The notes: a model not told the origin generated them from the letters alone. 64,000 bases of DNA from CBDANO01 sp965197665 (GCA_965197665.1 CBDANO010000005.1:1-64000), one strand, 5' to 3'; shown: positions 27,403 to 36,221, counted from the first letter of the stretch. A program made the numbers and translations.

Positions 27403-28962
27403 TTAGGAATGGATGCCGATGATCTTGTCCCAGTCGGTCGACTGCTCGTAAGCGTAAGCGGCCCGCATGAGGAGTGAGTCATCGAAGAAGCGCCCGACGA
27501 GCTGCATGCTGACTGGTAGACCAGTCGACGACTTACCCACGGGAAGGGCGAGGGCTGGGTGGCCGGTGTAGTTGAAGGGACGGGTGTTGCGGGTGCCCCT
27601 CCAGCTCAACGTTGCGAAGTTGTCCTCGACGGCCTCGAGGTAGCTACCCGGGGTGTGGTTCTTGGGTGCCGTCATAATGCATGTGGGCATAACGAGCATG
27701 TCGACGTTAGCAAGTGCGGAGTCGTAAGCCTTAATGTAGGTGGGACGCACATTCTGAGCCTTGGCGTACACACGGCCGTGGTAGTTCCGGCGGCTCAGCT
27801 CGGCGCCGATGAGAAATAGCTTGATGCGTGGCTCGAGCACGTCGGCTTGAGAGGCCCACATCTTGTTAATGGCAGCGATGAGGGAAGCGGGGTAGTAGGT
27901 CCTGGTGAAGGCGCCGAAGAACCCAGTTTTGAACAAGGCAAGGGCGCCTTCGCCGTAGAGCGCAGCCAGGACCGCACCGATGGTGTGGTGCTCCTGGACG
28001 GACACATTGGATACGTCGGCCCCCGCCTCTGCGAGGACGTCGACCGCCGCCATCACCAGGTCGCGCACATCGACCTCGGCATCGTCAAAGCCCTCCTCTA
28101 GCACGCCAATGCGCAGCCCGGATACACCATCAGCCAGCCGTCCGAGCACGTCAATGCTGGTGGGGACGTCTCGCGTCTGGCGGGGATCATAAGAGTCGTA
28201 ACCCGCGGTAGCCTGGAGCGTAGCCGACGCATCCTCCACAGTACGGGTCATCGGACCCGTGTAGTCGATGCTCTGGTCCGAGCCGAACCCGATCCCGAAG
28301 TGCGACACCAGTCCGAACGTGGGCTTGTGTCCGATGATGCCGGAGAAAGCCGCAGGGATACGTATGGAGCCGCCCTGATCACCACCGAAAGAGATGTCCA
28401 CCTCGCCGGCGGCCACGGCCGCGGCGGATCCCGAGGACGATAAGCCGGTCACGTGATCGTGGTTGTGAGGGTTTAAGGGCCGGCCGTAGTCGCCGATGGC
28501 GCCGCCGATGCCTAAGCCGCCGCTCAGTCCGTTCATGACGTTCTTGCCGATGACGGTGCCCCCCTCCTCCAGCGCCCGGGTGACGACGGTTGCGTCGAAG
28601 TCGGGGATGAAGCCTTCGAGGGCGAAGGAACCGAAGCTCATAGGTATACCCGCCACAGCGATGTGGTCCTTGTAACTGACGGTCTTGCCGGCAAGCAGAC
28701 CTTCGGCCACCCCCTCGATCCGGCACTTCCACATCCAGGCGTTCAGCGGGTCTTCTTCTGGGCTCGGCCGGTATCCGGGCTTGCGAGCGGTCGAGACCAT
28801 CGGGGGCTTGTGCTCGTCCAACCGGCTTTGTACGAAGGTGTCGAACTGTTCCATCAGTTCCATAAGGTACTTCCGGTACATGACGGCCTCATCGGGACCC
28901 AGGTGGATACCCAGTTCCTTGGCCACGGCCAACACTTCATCGATGTCAGGCACTGCGTACAT
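27403..28962 (-). CDS. Amidase (amidase-signature family)
   Basis: I place the start at the second ATG (28962): GAGGGG lies about nine bases upstream of it but touches the first ATG at 28971. About 519 residues. The Ser-cisSer-Lys triad is visible: Lys in VSYKDHIAVAG, the serine-rich GLSSSGSAAAVAAGE and the nucleophile region GGDQGGSIRIPAAFSG. Such enzymes hydrolyse amides or act like GatA on Gln. Here, next to the catabolic cluster and with no gatB/gatC, a stand-alone amide hydrolase is more likely. A decayed relative lies at 21790. Confidence 0.88.
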   Translation of the reverse strand: MYAVPDIDEVLAVAKELGIHLGPDEAVMYRKYLMELMEQFDTFVQSRLDEHKPPMVSTARKPGYRPSPEEDPLNAWMWKCRIEGVAEGLLAGKTVSYKDHIAVAGIPMSFGSFALEGFIPDFDATVVTRALEEGGTVIGKNVMNGLSGGLGIGGAIGDYGRPLNPHNHDHVTGLSSSGSAAAVAAGEVDISFGGDQGGSIRIPAAFSGIIGHKPTFGLVSHFGIGFGSDQSIDYTGPMTRTVEDASATLQATAGYDSYDPRQTRDVPTSIDVLGRLADGVSGLRIGVLEEGFDDAEVDVRDLVMAAVDVLAEAGADVSNVSVQEHHTIGAVLAALYGEGALALFKTGFFGAFTRTYYPASLIAAINKMWASQADVLEPRIKLFLIGAELSRRNYHGRVYAKAQNVRPTYIKAYDSALANVDMLVMPTCIMTAPKNHTPGSYLEAVEDNFATLSWRGTRNTRPFNYTGHPALALPVGKSSTGLPVSMQLVGRFFDDSLLMRAAYAYEQSTDWDKIIGIHS

Positions 28963-29110
28963 GAGGTTCATCCCCTCTAACTATGAACTAGGAGGACCGC
29001 CGGGATTTGAAGGTGTATCTTAAATTAGGCTGGTAACGAGGAGTGCTGGTTCCGCTCCCTACCCCAGAGCGGTGATAGTATCAAGTAATTAGCCAATGTA
29101 GCAAATGCTG

Positions 29111-29152
29111 GCTCCCCGGATGGAACTCGAACCTCACAACCCTCGGCTAACC
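29111..29152 (-). other. tRNA-like 3' end, degenerate
   Basis: The minus strand reads GAGGTTCGAGTTCC and then CCGGGGAGCCA, resembling the T arm and CCA end of a tRNA. Stem pairing is poor and no convincing D or anticodon arm can be drawn, so it is at most a tRNA relic or attachment-site remnant. Confidence 0.25.
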
Positions 29153-29527
29153 AACCCGATGTGCAACTTTTCAGAGCCGGATAGAAGTGCTGTACCACCA
29201 GGCTGTTCTCTCTCGGTAGTCAAAGTGTAACGGTCAGGACTCGAATCCTTGAACGGAGAGGCGGCGACCACGAAGGCGGCCAGCCAGCCACATGGATATA
29301 ACGGTACTGATAGGGACACCCCTGCTGGTTTGCCGGCGTTCCATGCCCATGCCGTCGCGAATCGCGGGGGCCTCAAAGTAAGGGACGGTCGTTGCCATCT
29401 CCATTGTGAGCTTTCCAAGATGGCTAACAAGCTCAGAGCCTCAGCCAGGAGATGGACAGGTAGGTGTGTGTGACAAGTATCACAGTTCAAATCGACAATA
29501 ATCTGTTGGCGGAAAAGAGAGCATGGC

Positions 29528-29641
29528 ATGAGGGTAACTAGAGCAGCAGGTGATTCCTCTCGTACTCGTTACACGGTAACCGTCCGCGCACTCAGTGTAA
29601 TCGTTGCGCTACTACTAGCCTGTAGCAACGGCAAAAGTTAA
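29528..29641 (+). pseudogene. Lipoprotein signal-peptide remnant
   Basis: A 37-residue frame (TVRALSVIVALLLACSNGKS then stop) is a complete lipoprotein leader with lipobox LLLAC but no mature domain. Probably the stub of a deleted binding protein. Confidence 0.45.
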
Positions 29642-29802
29642 TTGACCATGTGGAGGCGGATCAAAGGTACGTGGGATTTTATTCGCGGCAATACAGCTTG
29701 GGGGGCGCATGGAGCGGCCGGGATTCGCGAAGACGTACGAGTGATGTTCGCCTAAAGACGCTGGCGGGGACTCAACTGGAATTCCGGACGAATTCAGCGC
29801 CA

Positions 29803-29851
29803 CCAGCACCGCCAGCCCGTGTTTCAGGTGGAGATCGACTCTCACTACATG
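29803..29851. repeat. T-arm-like repeat, copy 2
   Basis: ACCAGCACCGCCAGCCCGTG and then GGTGGAGATCGACTCTC. Imperfect direct copy of 24664-24712. Confidence 0.5.
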
Positions 29852-30210
29852 TTTATTTGGCGGTATATCAGATTCTATGAGTTCGGGGATAATTTCTCGA
29901 CCTTGCGAGCATAGATATCGAGCGTCATATAGGCACACTGCGGCACCAGAGCGTATGCAATACTCCATAACCACTGACCGCTTCCCTGAACCGGGTCCGG
30001 GATCTTCCCAAGCGTAGCGGCCACCACCACTGAAGAGCCGCGCACTGCCTCTTTTCCGTCCTCAAGGCGGAGCGAGCTTCCGGACCCGTTTCAAGTCCTC
30101 TCCGCTGGCCATTTGCCGCTCCCCGTGGATGTTTTGCAAAACATTTGCCGGCGTGTAAAAGGCGGCGAGAAATTGGGCTACTGGGGCAGAGGAATTGTGT
30201 GCCAGTGACT

Positions 30211-30521
30211 TGATTACCCGACCCCCAGAATCGATGTTAGGATTCTGGACAGAAGGGGGATGCGACATGGCCAAGAGGAAACACACGGCCGAGGAAATCA
30301 TCAACAAGCTCAGGGAGGCGGAGGTGACCATCGCGTCGGGAAGTACTGTTGTTGAGGCTGTCCGCCGCATCGATGTCTTGGAGCAGACCTTCTACCGCTG
30401 GCAGGCAGAGTACGGTGGTCTACGAGTGAACCAGGCCCGGCGTCTGAAGCAACTGGAGACCGAGAACAGTCTGCTGAAGTGGGCGAAGGCCGAACTGACA
30501 CTGGACAATTCTGGGGGGTAG
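30211..30521 (+). mobile_element. IS3-family fragment (left end and orfA only)
   Basis: The left end resembles that of the IS3 at 3936 (TGA...CCCCCAGAA...GATGTTAG). It carries an orfA frame and stops abruptly; no orfB follows. Confidence 0.75.
30267..30521 (+). pseudogene. IS3 orfA, 3'-truncated
   Basis: From ATG 30267 the frame reads MAKRKHTAEEIINKLREAEV, then TFYRWQAEYGGLRVNQARRLKQLE, the orfA helix-turn-helix and leucine-zipper region. It ends ELTLDNSGG where the family has LDNQIL and about ten more residues. It is closely related to the orfA at 4004, whose amber codon it lacks: it has EQTFYRW. With orfB missing it cannot transpose itself. Confidence 0.8.
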
Positions 30522-30609
30522 AGCGGGGGAAGAGTTAATCAATGCTTTAATCGCCGGCCTGCGGGACAATACGGCCGCAGAGGCCGCTCCTCTGAGTGCG
30601 GTGTATCTG

Positions 30610-31890
30610 CTAGTGGTCCGCCGCCCAGAAGTCGCCAGCCTTCTTGTCAAACTTCCCGTGTCCCGCGAGGTCGTCCAGCCACACCCAGGTCCTGTTCAAC
30701 CACCTCCACTGGAAGTTCCTGATAAAGAAGCGCGGTATGGCATACATTTTGTTGGGCGGCTTGGTCCAAGCACATCTGCGGACACAGGTACTGCATGTGC
30801 TCCCGACACGATTCTGGAAGACCATGCACTTCTTCGCATCAACCTTCCACGAAAGAACTCCCGTTGCATTGCTCTCGTCCAAGGGCTCGAAACTCCGGCC
30901 CCCCGTCGTGATGGCCTTCGTGCCACACTTGGGGACACACTTCAGACACGCGTTGCAGAACTCGGTGATGCCAGAGTCCACAGCGCCGGCAGGATCCAGT
31001 GGAAGGTCGGTAAAAATCTTGGAAATGCGGCAGCGCGCCCCCACCTTGGGATTGATCAGGAGGCCGTGTCTCCCCACCTGGCCCAGGCCCGCGTCGACAG
31101 CCAATGGGATGCTCAGGGCTGTGTCGTTGGCCGCGGGGATGGCGTTGTACCCCAGTCCCCGTATGAACTCGGCCAACATCCACAGGGTCGGCGCCATCCT
31201 GGCGTAAGCAAGTGTACTGAGGCCCTCGGTGAGCAGCGTCGGTGCATGCACCGTGCCGTCCAGGTCCTTCCCCCATTCGTGGAGCAGCACCACCACATAT
31301 TTCATCTCCTTCGGGATGACCCGGGTCCCGTCTTCAAGGCGAATGGGCTGGTCATACGGCTCGTAACCGGCTTCATCGGAGAACTTGATGGGGTAGTCCT
31401 TCTTCGTCTCCTCGTCAAAGTAATGGGAATACACCCAGCGGCGGTCCAGTTCGGCAAACCCGACCTGGTCCGCACCGAACAGTTGGGCGGCCTTGCGCAC
31501 AACCTGCGAGGCCTCTTTGCGGGAAGTATCCGGGCGCCCTGTCGGTGCGGGTTCCAGTTTGGTATGCCATGCGGTAGCTCGCGTATCCGCCTGGTTCTTT
31601 GAGAAGTTCATCAGGGTCAGCAGGGAATCTGCAGCCGATTCCAGGCCCCACGCGGTGGCCTCGAATCCGACGCGGCCCTTCTCGGTAAGTTGTCGCTGTT
31701 TGACCTTGAGCTTGTCTCGTTCGGCCTTGTATTGGGCTTCCCATATCATCTGCGAGCCCATATGGTCCTTTTGGCTGAACCGGACGTAGGAATCCTGCAC
31801 CTGGTACATTTCGGCCGCTGTGACGCGGCCGTCTTTGCTTGATTCCTTTTGCGAGGGGGATTTAGCATGCCGGCGCAACTCCAGTTTCAT
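30610..31890 (-). CDS. Reductive-dehalogenase-like corrinoid/Fe-S protein
   Basis: 426 residues. The central segment DAGLGQVGRHGLLINPKVGARCRISKIFTDLPL is the cobalamin-domain signature shared by RdhA reductive dehalogenases and, more distantly, QueG. Two ferredoxin clusters follow: Cys312/315/318/322 (CNACLKCVPKC) and Cys355/366/369/373. RdhA enzymes remove halogens from organohalides using B12 and Fe-S. There is no twin-arginine leader and no rdhB-like anchor gene nearby, so a cytoplasmic, possibly catabolic, enzyme is more likely than a respiratory one. A good RBS (TAGGAGG) precedes the start. QueG is less likely given length and the spacing of the second cluster. Confidence 0.8.
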   Translation of the reverse strand: MKLELRRHAKSPSQKESSKDGRVTAAEMYQVQDSYVRFSQKDHMGSQMIWEAQYKAERDKLKVKQRQLTEKGRVGFEATAWGLESAADSLLTLMNFSKNQADTRATAWHTKLEPAPTGRPDTSRKEASQVVRKAAQLFGADQVGFAELDRRWVYSHYFDEETKKDYPIKFSDEAGYEPYDQPIRLEDGTRVIPKEMKYVVVLLHEWGKDLDGTVHAPTLLTEGLSTLAYARMAPTLWMLAEFIRGLGYNAIPAANDTALSIPLAVDAGLGQVGRHGLLINPKVGARCRISKIFTDLPLDPAGAVDSGITEFCNACLKCVPKCGTKAITTGGRSFEPLDESNATGVLSWKVDAKKCMVFQNRVGSTCSTCVRRCAWTKPPNKMYAIPRFFIRNFQWRWLNRTWVWLDDLAGHGKFDKKAGDFWAADH

Positions 31891-32277
31891 GCCACGGAAC
31901 CTCCTACCGGTAGCGGCTTGCTACATACTGAGGTCTGATGCTCTTTTTTGCAAACCCTTCAGCAACCAACACATGTGAAGTAGACATAGTTGTTCGGACA
32001 GAACTACAGCGGAGTTAAGCGAGGGTCCTATAGCGCCTCATTTCGTTTGGCCTCAAGAGGTCCCACTTCTGCTAGTTGCCAAGACCTAACCCTTTGAGTC
32101 CACCAAGCGCTCAGGCGGAAATCCCGTATTAGGTCCAGAGATAGGGCTTTTAGCAGCCTGATGACGGGATAGTCCCAAGTAAGCCTACAATGTCCAATCA
32201 CCTATGTGGGTATAACTGTGGTAAAGACAAGGTTATCAGGTCGATACAACCGTTATACAGCTTTATATGACAGAGGA
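31891..32277. other. Gap without recognisable features
   Basis: About 390 bp upstream of the reductive-dehalogenase-like gene. It should include that gene's promoter, but I find no convincing element. Confidence 0.4.
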
Positions 32278-32544
32278 TTATACTCCTACCGCGAAATAGA
32301 ACCGAACCTGGGAGAACTCGACCAGTTCCATAAGACTTGGTGCAATGCCCTCGACACCTTCTACGCCCAGCTCACTTGCATGAAGGTATTGCGCACCAGC
32401 GTTTTTGGCGATGCGCTGTATCCGTTCACGAAAAACGTCATCGAAATCTACTTTGGATGACATGGCCACATTCATGAAAATTGGTTGCTCAGGGTCGAAC
32501 AGGTTTAAACCGGTGTTCCCAGGCTCATCAATGTAAGCGTGCAA
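32278..32544 (-). pseudogene. DUF3800-family protein, N-terminal fragment
   Basis: The 88-residue frame begins MHAYIDEPGNTGLNLFDPEQ and continues FMNVAMSSKVDFDDVFRERI...YLHASELGVEGVEG. The YIDEsGNTG start is the hallmark of DUF3800 proteins, an RNase-H-like family found mainly near mobile elements. Family members are usually two to three times longer; this one stops after FYFAVGV. It lies 50 bp from the IS3 left end. Function unknown. Confidence 0.65.
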
Positions 32545-32639
32545 AAAATACCTCTTACAGGTTGATTTTAGAGCGGCGAGGAGTACTGGCTGTCTGAGGT
32601 GGACCCGGAATCTTGGACAGGTAGCTAAGTGAGAGCAAT

Positions 32640-32894
32640 GTTATGCCCGTATCCGGGCCGTGCAGAGGCGACTAACCAGATAGTCCCGCCAGTGGTGTAG
32701 GCTCCCGATGAGGCCTGTCGTCCGGATTGAGGCCGAGTGGACACTGGTGCGCATTGCCCGGGTGAGAGCATGGTCTGGGAGACTTGCGACGGCATCATTG
32801 GTGACGCCCCGGTCAGGGCGATCCCGTTGGGGAGATTGTCTACAGTTCGCGACTCCCTCCGGCGATGGGCCTACACGGCAATGGCGGAGGGGCG
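32640..32894 (+). ncRNA. Putative bridge-RNA region of the IS110
   Basis: IS110-group elements are known to express a structured RNA from the left non-coding end that pairs with target and donor DNA. This 255-bp region precedes the recombinase, has no open frame, and is rich in short complementary GC segments (for example GCCCGTATCCGGGC). Folding and loop assignment were not done, so RNA boundaries are unknown. Confidence 0.45.
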
Positions 32895-34289
32895 ATGAAG
32901 AGAGGCAAGATCAGCACGAATCCGGCGGAGCTATCCCAGTTGAACCTGAACGCGGCGGGCATCGACGTGGGCGCCACCAGCCATTTCGTGGCGGTTCCCG
33001 TTAATCGCTCGGAACAGCCGGTGCAAGAGTTTGAGGCTTTCACGGCGGACCTGTACCGTTTGGCGGACTGGCTGGCCGAGTGTGGTGTGGAGACCGTGGT
33101 TATGGAGTCCACCGGCGTGTACTGGATACCGTTGTTCGGAGTGCTGGAAGAACGGGGCTTCCAGGTGATGCTGGTGGACCCCCGGCGCATCAAGAACGTG
33201 CCCGGCCGCAAGACCGACGTTCTGGACTGCCAGTGGCTGCAACAGCTGCACACCTACGGGCTGCTCTCCGGGGCCTTTCGGCCGAACGAGGATATACGCC
33301 GCCTGCGCAGCTACCTGCGGCAGCGGGCCATGCTGGTGCAGTACGCCTCTCATCACGTCCAGCACATGCAGAAGGCGCTGACCCAGATGAACGTGAAGCT
33401 CCACCACGTCATCAGCGACATCACGGGCAAGACCGGCCTGGACATCATCGAAGCCATCGTGGGCGGCCAACGGGACCCGCGACAACTGGCGCTATTGCGC
33501 GACCCCAGGATCAAGGCCGACGAGGCAACCATCGCCAAGTCGCTGCAAGGCCACTGGCGGGAAGAGCACATCTTCGAGCTGACCCAGGCCCTGGAGCTGT
33601 ACCGGTTCTATCAGGATAAGATTGCCGAGTGCGACCGGGAGATTGAAGCCCAGCTGGAGCGGTTTGAGGGTCACAGCAATGGTGATCTTCCAGCGGCGAA
33701 GTCCGGCCGGAGACGCAGCAAGGGAAACGCGCCACGCTTCGACGTTTGGACGCACCTGTACTGTATGACGGGGGTTGACCTGACCCAGATCGACGGTGTG
33801 GATGCCTACACCGCGCTCAAGGTGGTGAGTGAGATTGGCACCGACATGACGAAATGGACGAGTGCGAAGCACTTTGCGTCCTGGTTGGGGTTGAGCCCAA
33901 ACAACCGCATCACCGGCGGCAAGGTCATGAGCTCCAAGACCAAGCCCAGCGCCAACCGGGCGTCGGCGGCCTTACGTCTGGCGGCCAACGCGCTGCACCA
34001 CTCCGACAGCGCCCTGGGCGCCTTCCTGCGCCGGAAGAAGGCACAGATGGGCGCGCCCAAGGCCATCACTGCCACCGCTCACAAGCTGGCTCGCATCATC
34101 TATTCCATGCTGCGATACGGCCAAGAGTACGTGGACGCCGGGGCCGAATACTACGAACGTCGATATCAGCAGCGGGCGTTGCGCGCGGCAAAGCGTCGGG
34201 CGGCGCAACTGGGCTATCAGCTGGTGCCCATGCCCGATGCTCTGGAACACACAACCTATGCACCCTCTGGCGCGCCAATTGCCGCGTGA
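32895..34289 (+). CDS. IS110-family transposase (DEDD recombinase)
   Basis: Start ATG 32895 (MKRGKISTNPAELSQLN); an earlier ATG at 32865 is possible. About 464 residues. The N-terminal RuvC-like domain shows AGIDVGATSHFVAVPV, ETVVMESTGVYWIPL and GRKTDVLDCQWLQQLHTYGLL, giving the DEDD acidic residues. The C-terminal Transposase_20 domain has MTGVDLTQIDGVDAYTALKV, FASWLGLSPNNRITGGKV and a serine within SKTKPSANRASAALRLAANAL that fits the family nucleophile. The frame is uninterrupted, so this is the pile's most likely active element besides the ISNCY at 37124. Confidence 0.92.
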   Translation: MKRGKISTNPAELSQLNLNAAGIDVGATSHFVAVPVNRSEQPVQEFEAFTADLYRLADWLAECGVETVVMESTGVYWIPLFGVLEERGFQVMLVDPRRIKNVPGRKTDVLDCQWLQQLHTYGLLSGAFRPNEDIRRLRSYLRQRAMLVQYASHHVQHMQKALTQMNVKLHHVISDITGKTGLDIIEAIVGGQRDPRQLALLRDPRIKADEATIAKSLQGHWREEHIFELTQALELYRFYQDKIAECDREIEAQLERFEGHSNGDLPAAKSGRRRSKGNAPRFDVWTHLYCMTGVDLTQIDGVDAYTALKVVSEIGTDMTKWTSAKHFASWLGLSPNNRITGGKVMSSKTKPSANRASAALRLAANALHHSDSALGAFLRRKKAQMGAPKAITATAHKLARIIYSMLRYGQEYVDAGAEYYERRYQQRALRAAKRRAAQLGYQLVPMPDALEHTTYAPSGAPIAA

Positions 34290-34358
34290 CGACATTGGTT
34301 AGTGGGGAGTCCTGCTCCTAAACTAAGGGCAGCTGTTGCTGTCGGGAAGGAGTGGGAA

Positions 34359-34643
34359 ATGCCGAAAGGACGAAGGAAGCACAGCCCGGTCTTCAAGGCC
34401 AAAGTGGCTTTGGAGGTAGTGAAGGGCCAGGAGACGGTGGCCCAACTGGCCGCCCGGCACGAAGTCCACCCGGGCCAGATTCAGGCTTGGAAGAAAGCTC
34501 TCATCGAAGGAGCCGGCGGCGTCTTCGGCAACGGCCAGGAGAAGAAGGCCAAGAACGACGACGCCCTGGTCCCCCGGTTGTACCAGGAGATCGGCCAGCT
34601 GAAGGTGGAGCGGGATTTCTTGGCCGAGAGGTCCGGTCCATGA
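34359..34643 (+). CDS. IS3 orfA (helix-turn-helix)
   Basis: 94 residues starting MPKGRRKHSPVFKAKVALEV with a purine-rich GGGAAGGAG upstream. It encodes the HTH_8-type binding domain (QETVAQLAARHEVHPGQIQAWKKAL) and a short coiled-coil (IGQLKVERDFLAER). Its stop overlaps the orfB ATG (ATGA), so orfB could be translated by coupling rather than only by frameshift. OrfB is split by the IS21, so no full transposase is expected from this copy. Confidence 0.88.
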   Translation: MPKGRRKHSPVFKAKVALEVVKGQETVAQLAARHEVHPGQIQAWKKALIEGAGGVFGNGQEKKAKNDDALVPRLYQEIGQLKVERDFLAERSGP

Positions 34644-34879
34644 GTCCGGGCCGGCGGCGGGAGATGGTGGACCGAGAGCATCCGAAGTTGCCGATAGTGC
34701 AGCAGTGCACCCTGCTGGGCGTCAGCCGTTCCAGCCTTTACTACCGTCCCAAGGCGGCCTCGGAAGAGGACCTGTCCCTGATCGGCGAGATCGACCGGCA
34801 GTACCTGGAGACGCCCTTCTACGGGTCGAGACGGATGAGGGCCTGGCTGGGGAGGCGTGGGATACAGGTAAGCCGGAAG
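34640..34879 (+). pseudogene. IS3 orfB, 5' part, cut by IS21
   Basis: ATG 34640 overlaps the orfA stop. The frame reads MSPGRRREMVDREHPKLPI, then CTLLGVSRSSLYYRP, then YGSRRMRAWLGRRGIQVSRK, the N-terminal HTH_21 region of IS3 transposases, and is interrupted after the last lysine. The next residues of the protein (RVQRLMRAMGL) resume at 38795, beyond the IS21. Confidence 0.85.
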
Positions 34880-34941
34880 TGTTAGCGCCGATGTAAAAAT
34901 GAGCAAAATCGCCGAAATAGAATTGACCCACCTGAAAGCAG

Positions 34942-36221
34942 GTGCATCATCTACGGAGAATCCGTGGAGGTGCATTAGAGAGATTGATAAAGGTGGGAGA
35001 AGTGAAAGAGATATACGAGATGAAGGGGGCTGGCCGTTCGACCCGACAGATAGCGGAGAGGCTGGGGATTGCTCGAAACACGGTGCGCCGGTACTTGAGC
35101 ACCCCGGAGACGATATTGCCCACTCCGGGAGGCGTCGGGCTTCCAAGCTGGACGCCTATACCGCGTACATAGACCGCCGGATATCCGAGGGGCTGGAGAA
35201 CTGTGTGGTGCTTCGGCGGGAGCTGCAGGATCTGGGCTACCGGGGAGGGTACTCCATTCTGAAGGCCTATGTGTCGCTGCGGCGGCAACGAGGCGGGCAG
35301 CCTCAGGCGACGGTGAGATTCGAGACAGCGCTGGGAGAGCAGGCCCAGGTAGACTGGGGCAGTTTCAGCTACGTGGGAGAGAAGGGGCACAAGCACAGAA
35401 TCTGGGCCTTCGTGATGGTGATGAGTTGGTCTCGGGCGATCTACGTCGAGTTCGTAAGGCGGGCGGACACGGGCAGCTTCCTCCAGTGTCATGTCAACGC
35501 CTTTGAGCACTTTGGCGGTGTTCCCAGGCGCTGCCTCTACGACAACGCCAAGGTAGTGACCTTGGGTAGAGACGCCGAAGGGCATGTGGAGTGGAACGGG
35601 CGGATGGTGGACTTTGCCTTGCGAGTGGGCTTTGAGATGCGGCTGTGTCGGCCTTACCGAGCCCAGACGAAGGGCAAGGTAGAGAGTGGCGTGAAGTACG
35701 TGCGCGGCAACCTGTGGCCCAGCGTTCGCTTCACCGACTACGCCGACCTGAACCGGCAGGCTCTGGAGTGGTGCGACAGTGTGGCCAATCTACGGGTCCA
35801 CGGCACCACCCATCGCATCCCTGGGGAGATGCTGGCCGAGGAGCGGCTGCACTTGGGGAAGCTGCCCCACCGGTCCACTCTGGCGCCGTATCTGAGGGAA
35901 GACCGAATGGTGGCCCGGGATGGCTATGTCAGCTGGGAAGGGTCACGATACGGGGTACCTTGGAAATGGGCCGGCGCTATGGTGCAGGTGGGCCAACGTC
36001 TGGGCACCGTGGAGATCTGGGCCGGAGAGGACCGCATAGCGGTCCATCCCAGGGCACAGCAACCGGGCCAACGCTTCACCCTCCCTGACCAGTGGGAGGG
36101 ACTGCCCTTGGGATCTGACAGGCCCCGCAGGCATGCCTTGGCGGTGCAGGTTCCCGTGGGCCAGGTGGAACGGCGACCGCTGGAGGTCTACGAGTTGGTC
36201 GCCTCCGGAGGTGTGCGATGA
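34942..36221 (+). pseudogene. istA: IS21 transposase IstA, frameshifted near 35110-35160
   Basis: The first frame (34942-35172; a TTG at 34984 is an alternative start) holds the HTH region GRSTRQIAERLGIARNTVRRYL. The -1 frame, open from 34899 to 36221, carries the rest: SKLDAYTAYIDRRISEG, then the integrase core with D in QAQVDWGSF, D in RRCLYDNAKVV and E in KGKVESGVKYVRGN, and the Mu-type beta-barrel end. Apart from the shift the protein looks complete. No classical A6G slippery site is seen. Because the copy at the window's left edge has the same shift, the element may have moved in this state. IstB starts at the overlapping ATGATC. Confidence 0.8.

Larger units (their letters stand above)
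28972..30210. other. Decayed region without an intact gene
   Basis: 1.2 kb holding a lipoprotein leader remnant (29528-29641), a T-arm-like repeat (29803-29851) and a tRNA-like 3' end (29111-29152, minus). An unrecognised minus-strand frame near 30062-30230 (FYTPANVLQNIHGERQMASGE) also looks like an old gene piece, cut by the IS3 fragment. Confidence 0.4.
32635..34300 (+). mobile_element. IS110-family element inside the IS3 leader
   Basis: IS3 leader sequence resembling CTAAGTG-GAG appears on both sides of this block (about 32625-32635 and 34300-34310). In between are roughly 255 bp of non-coding sequence and the IS110 transposase. Exact ends cannot be fixed because the family lacks inverted repeats. 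Non-coding sequence is long upstream and about 10 bp downstream, the IS110-group rather than the IS1111-group layout. Confidence 0.75.

Noticed and set aside
29111..29190. Functional tRNA gene on the minus strand
   Set aside because: T-stem pairing fails and no acceptor or anticodon stem can be drawn.
30601..31602. 333-residue frame antisense to the dehalogenase-like gene
   Set aside because: The sense strand carries clear Fe-S and corrinoid motifs; the antisense product is not recognisable.
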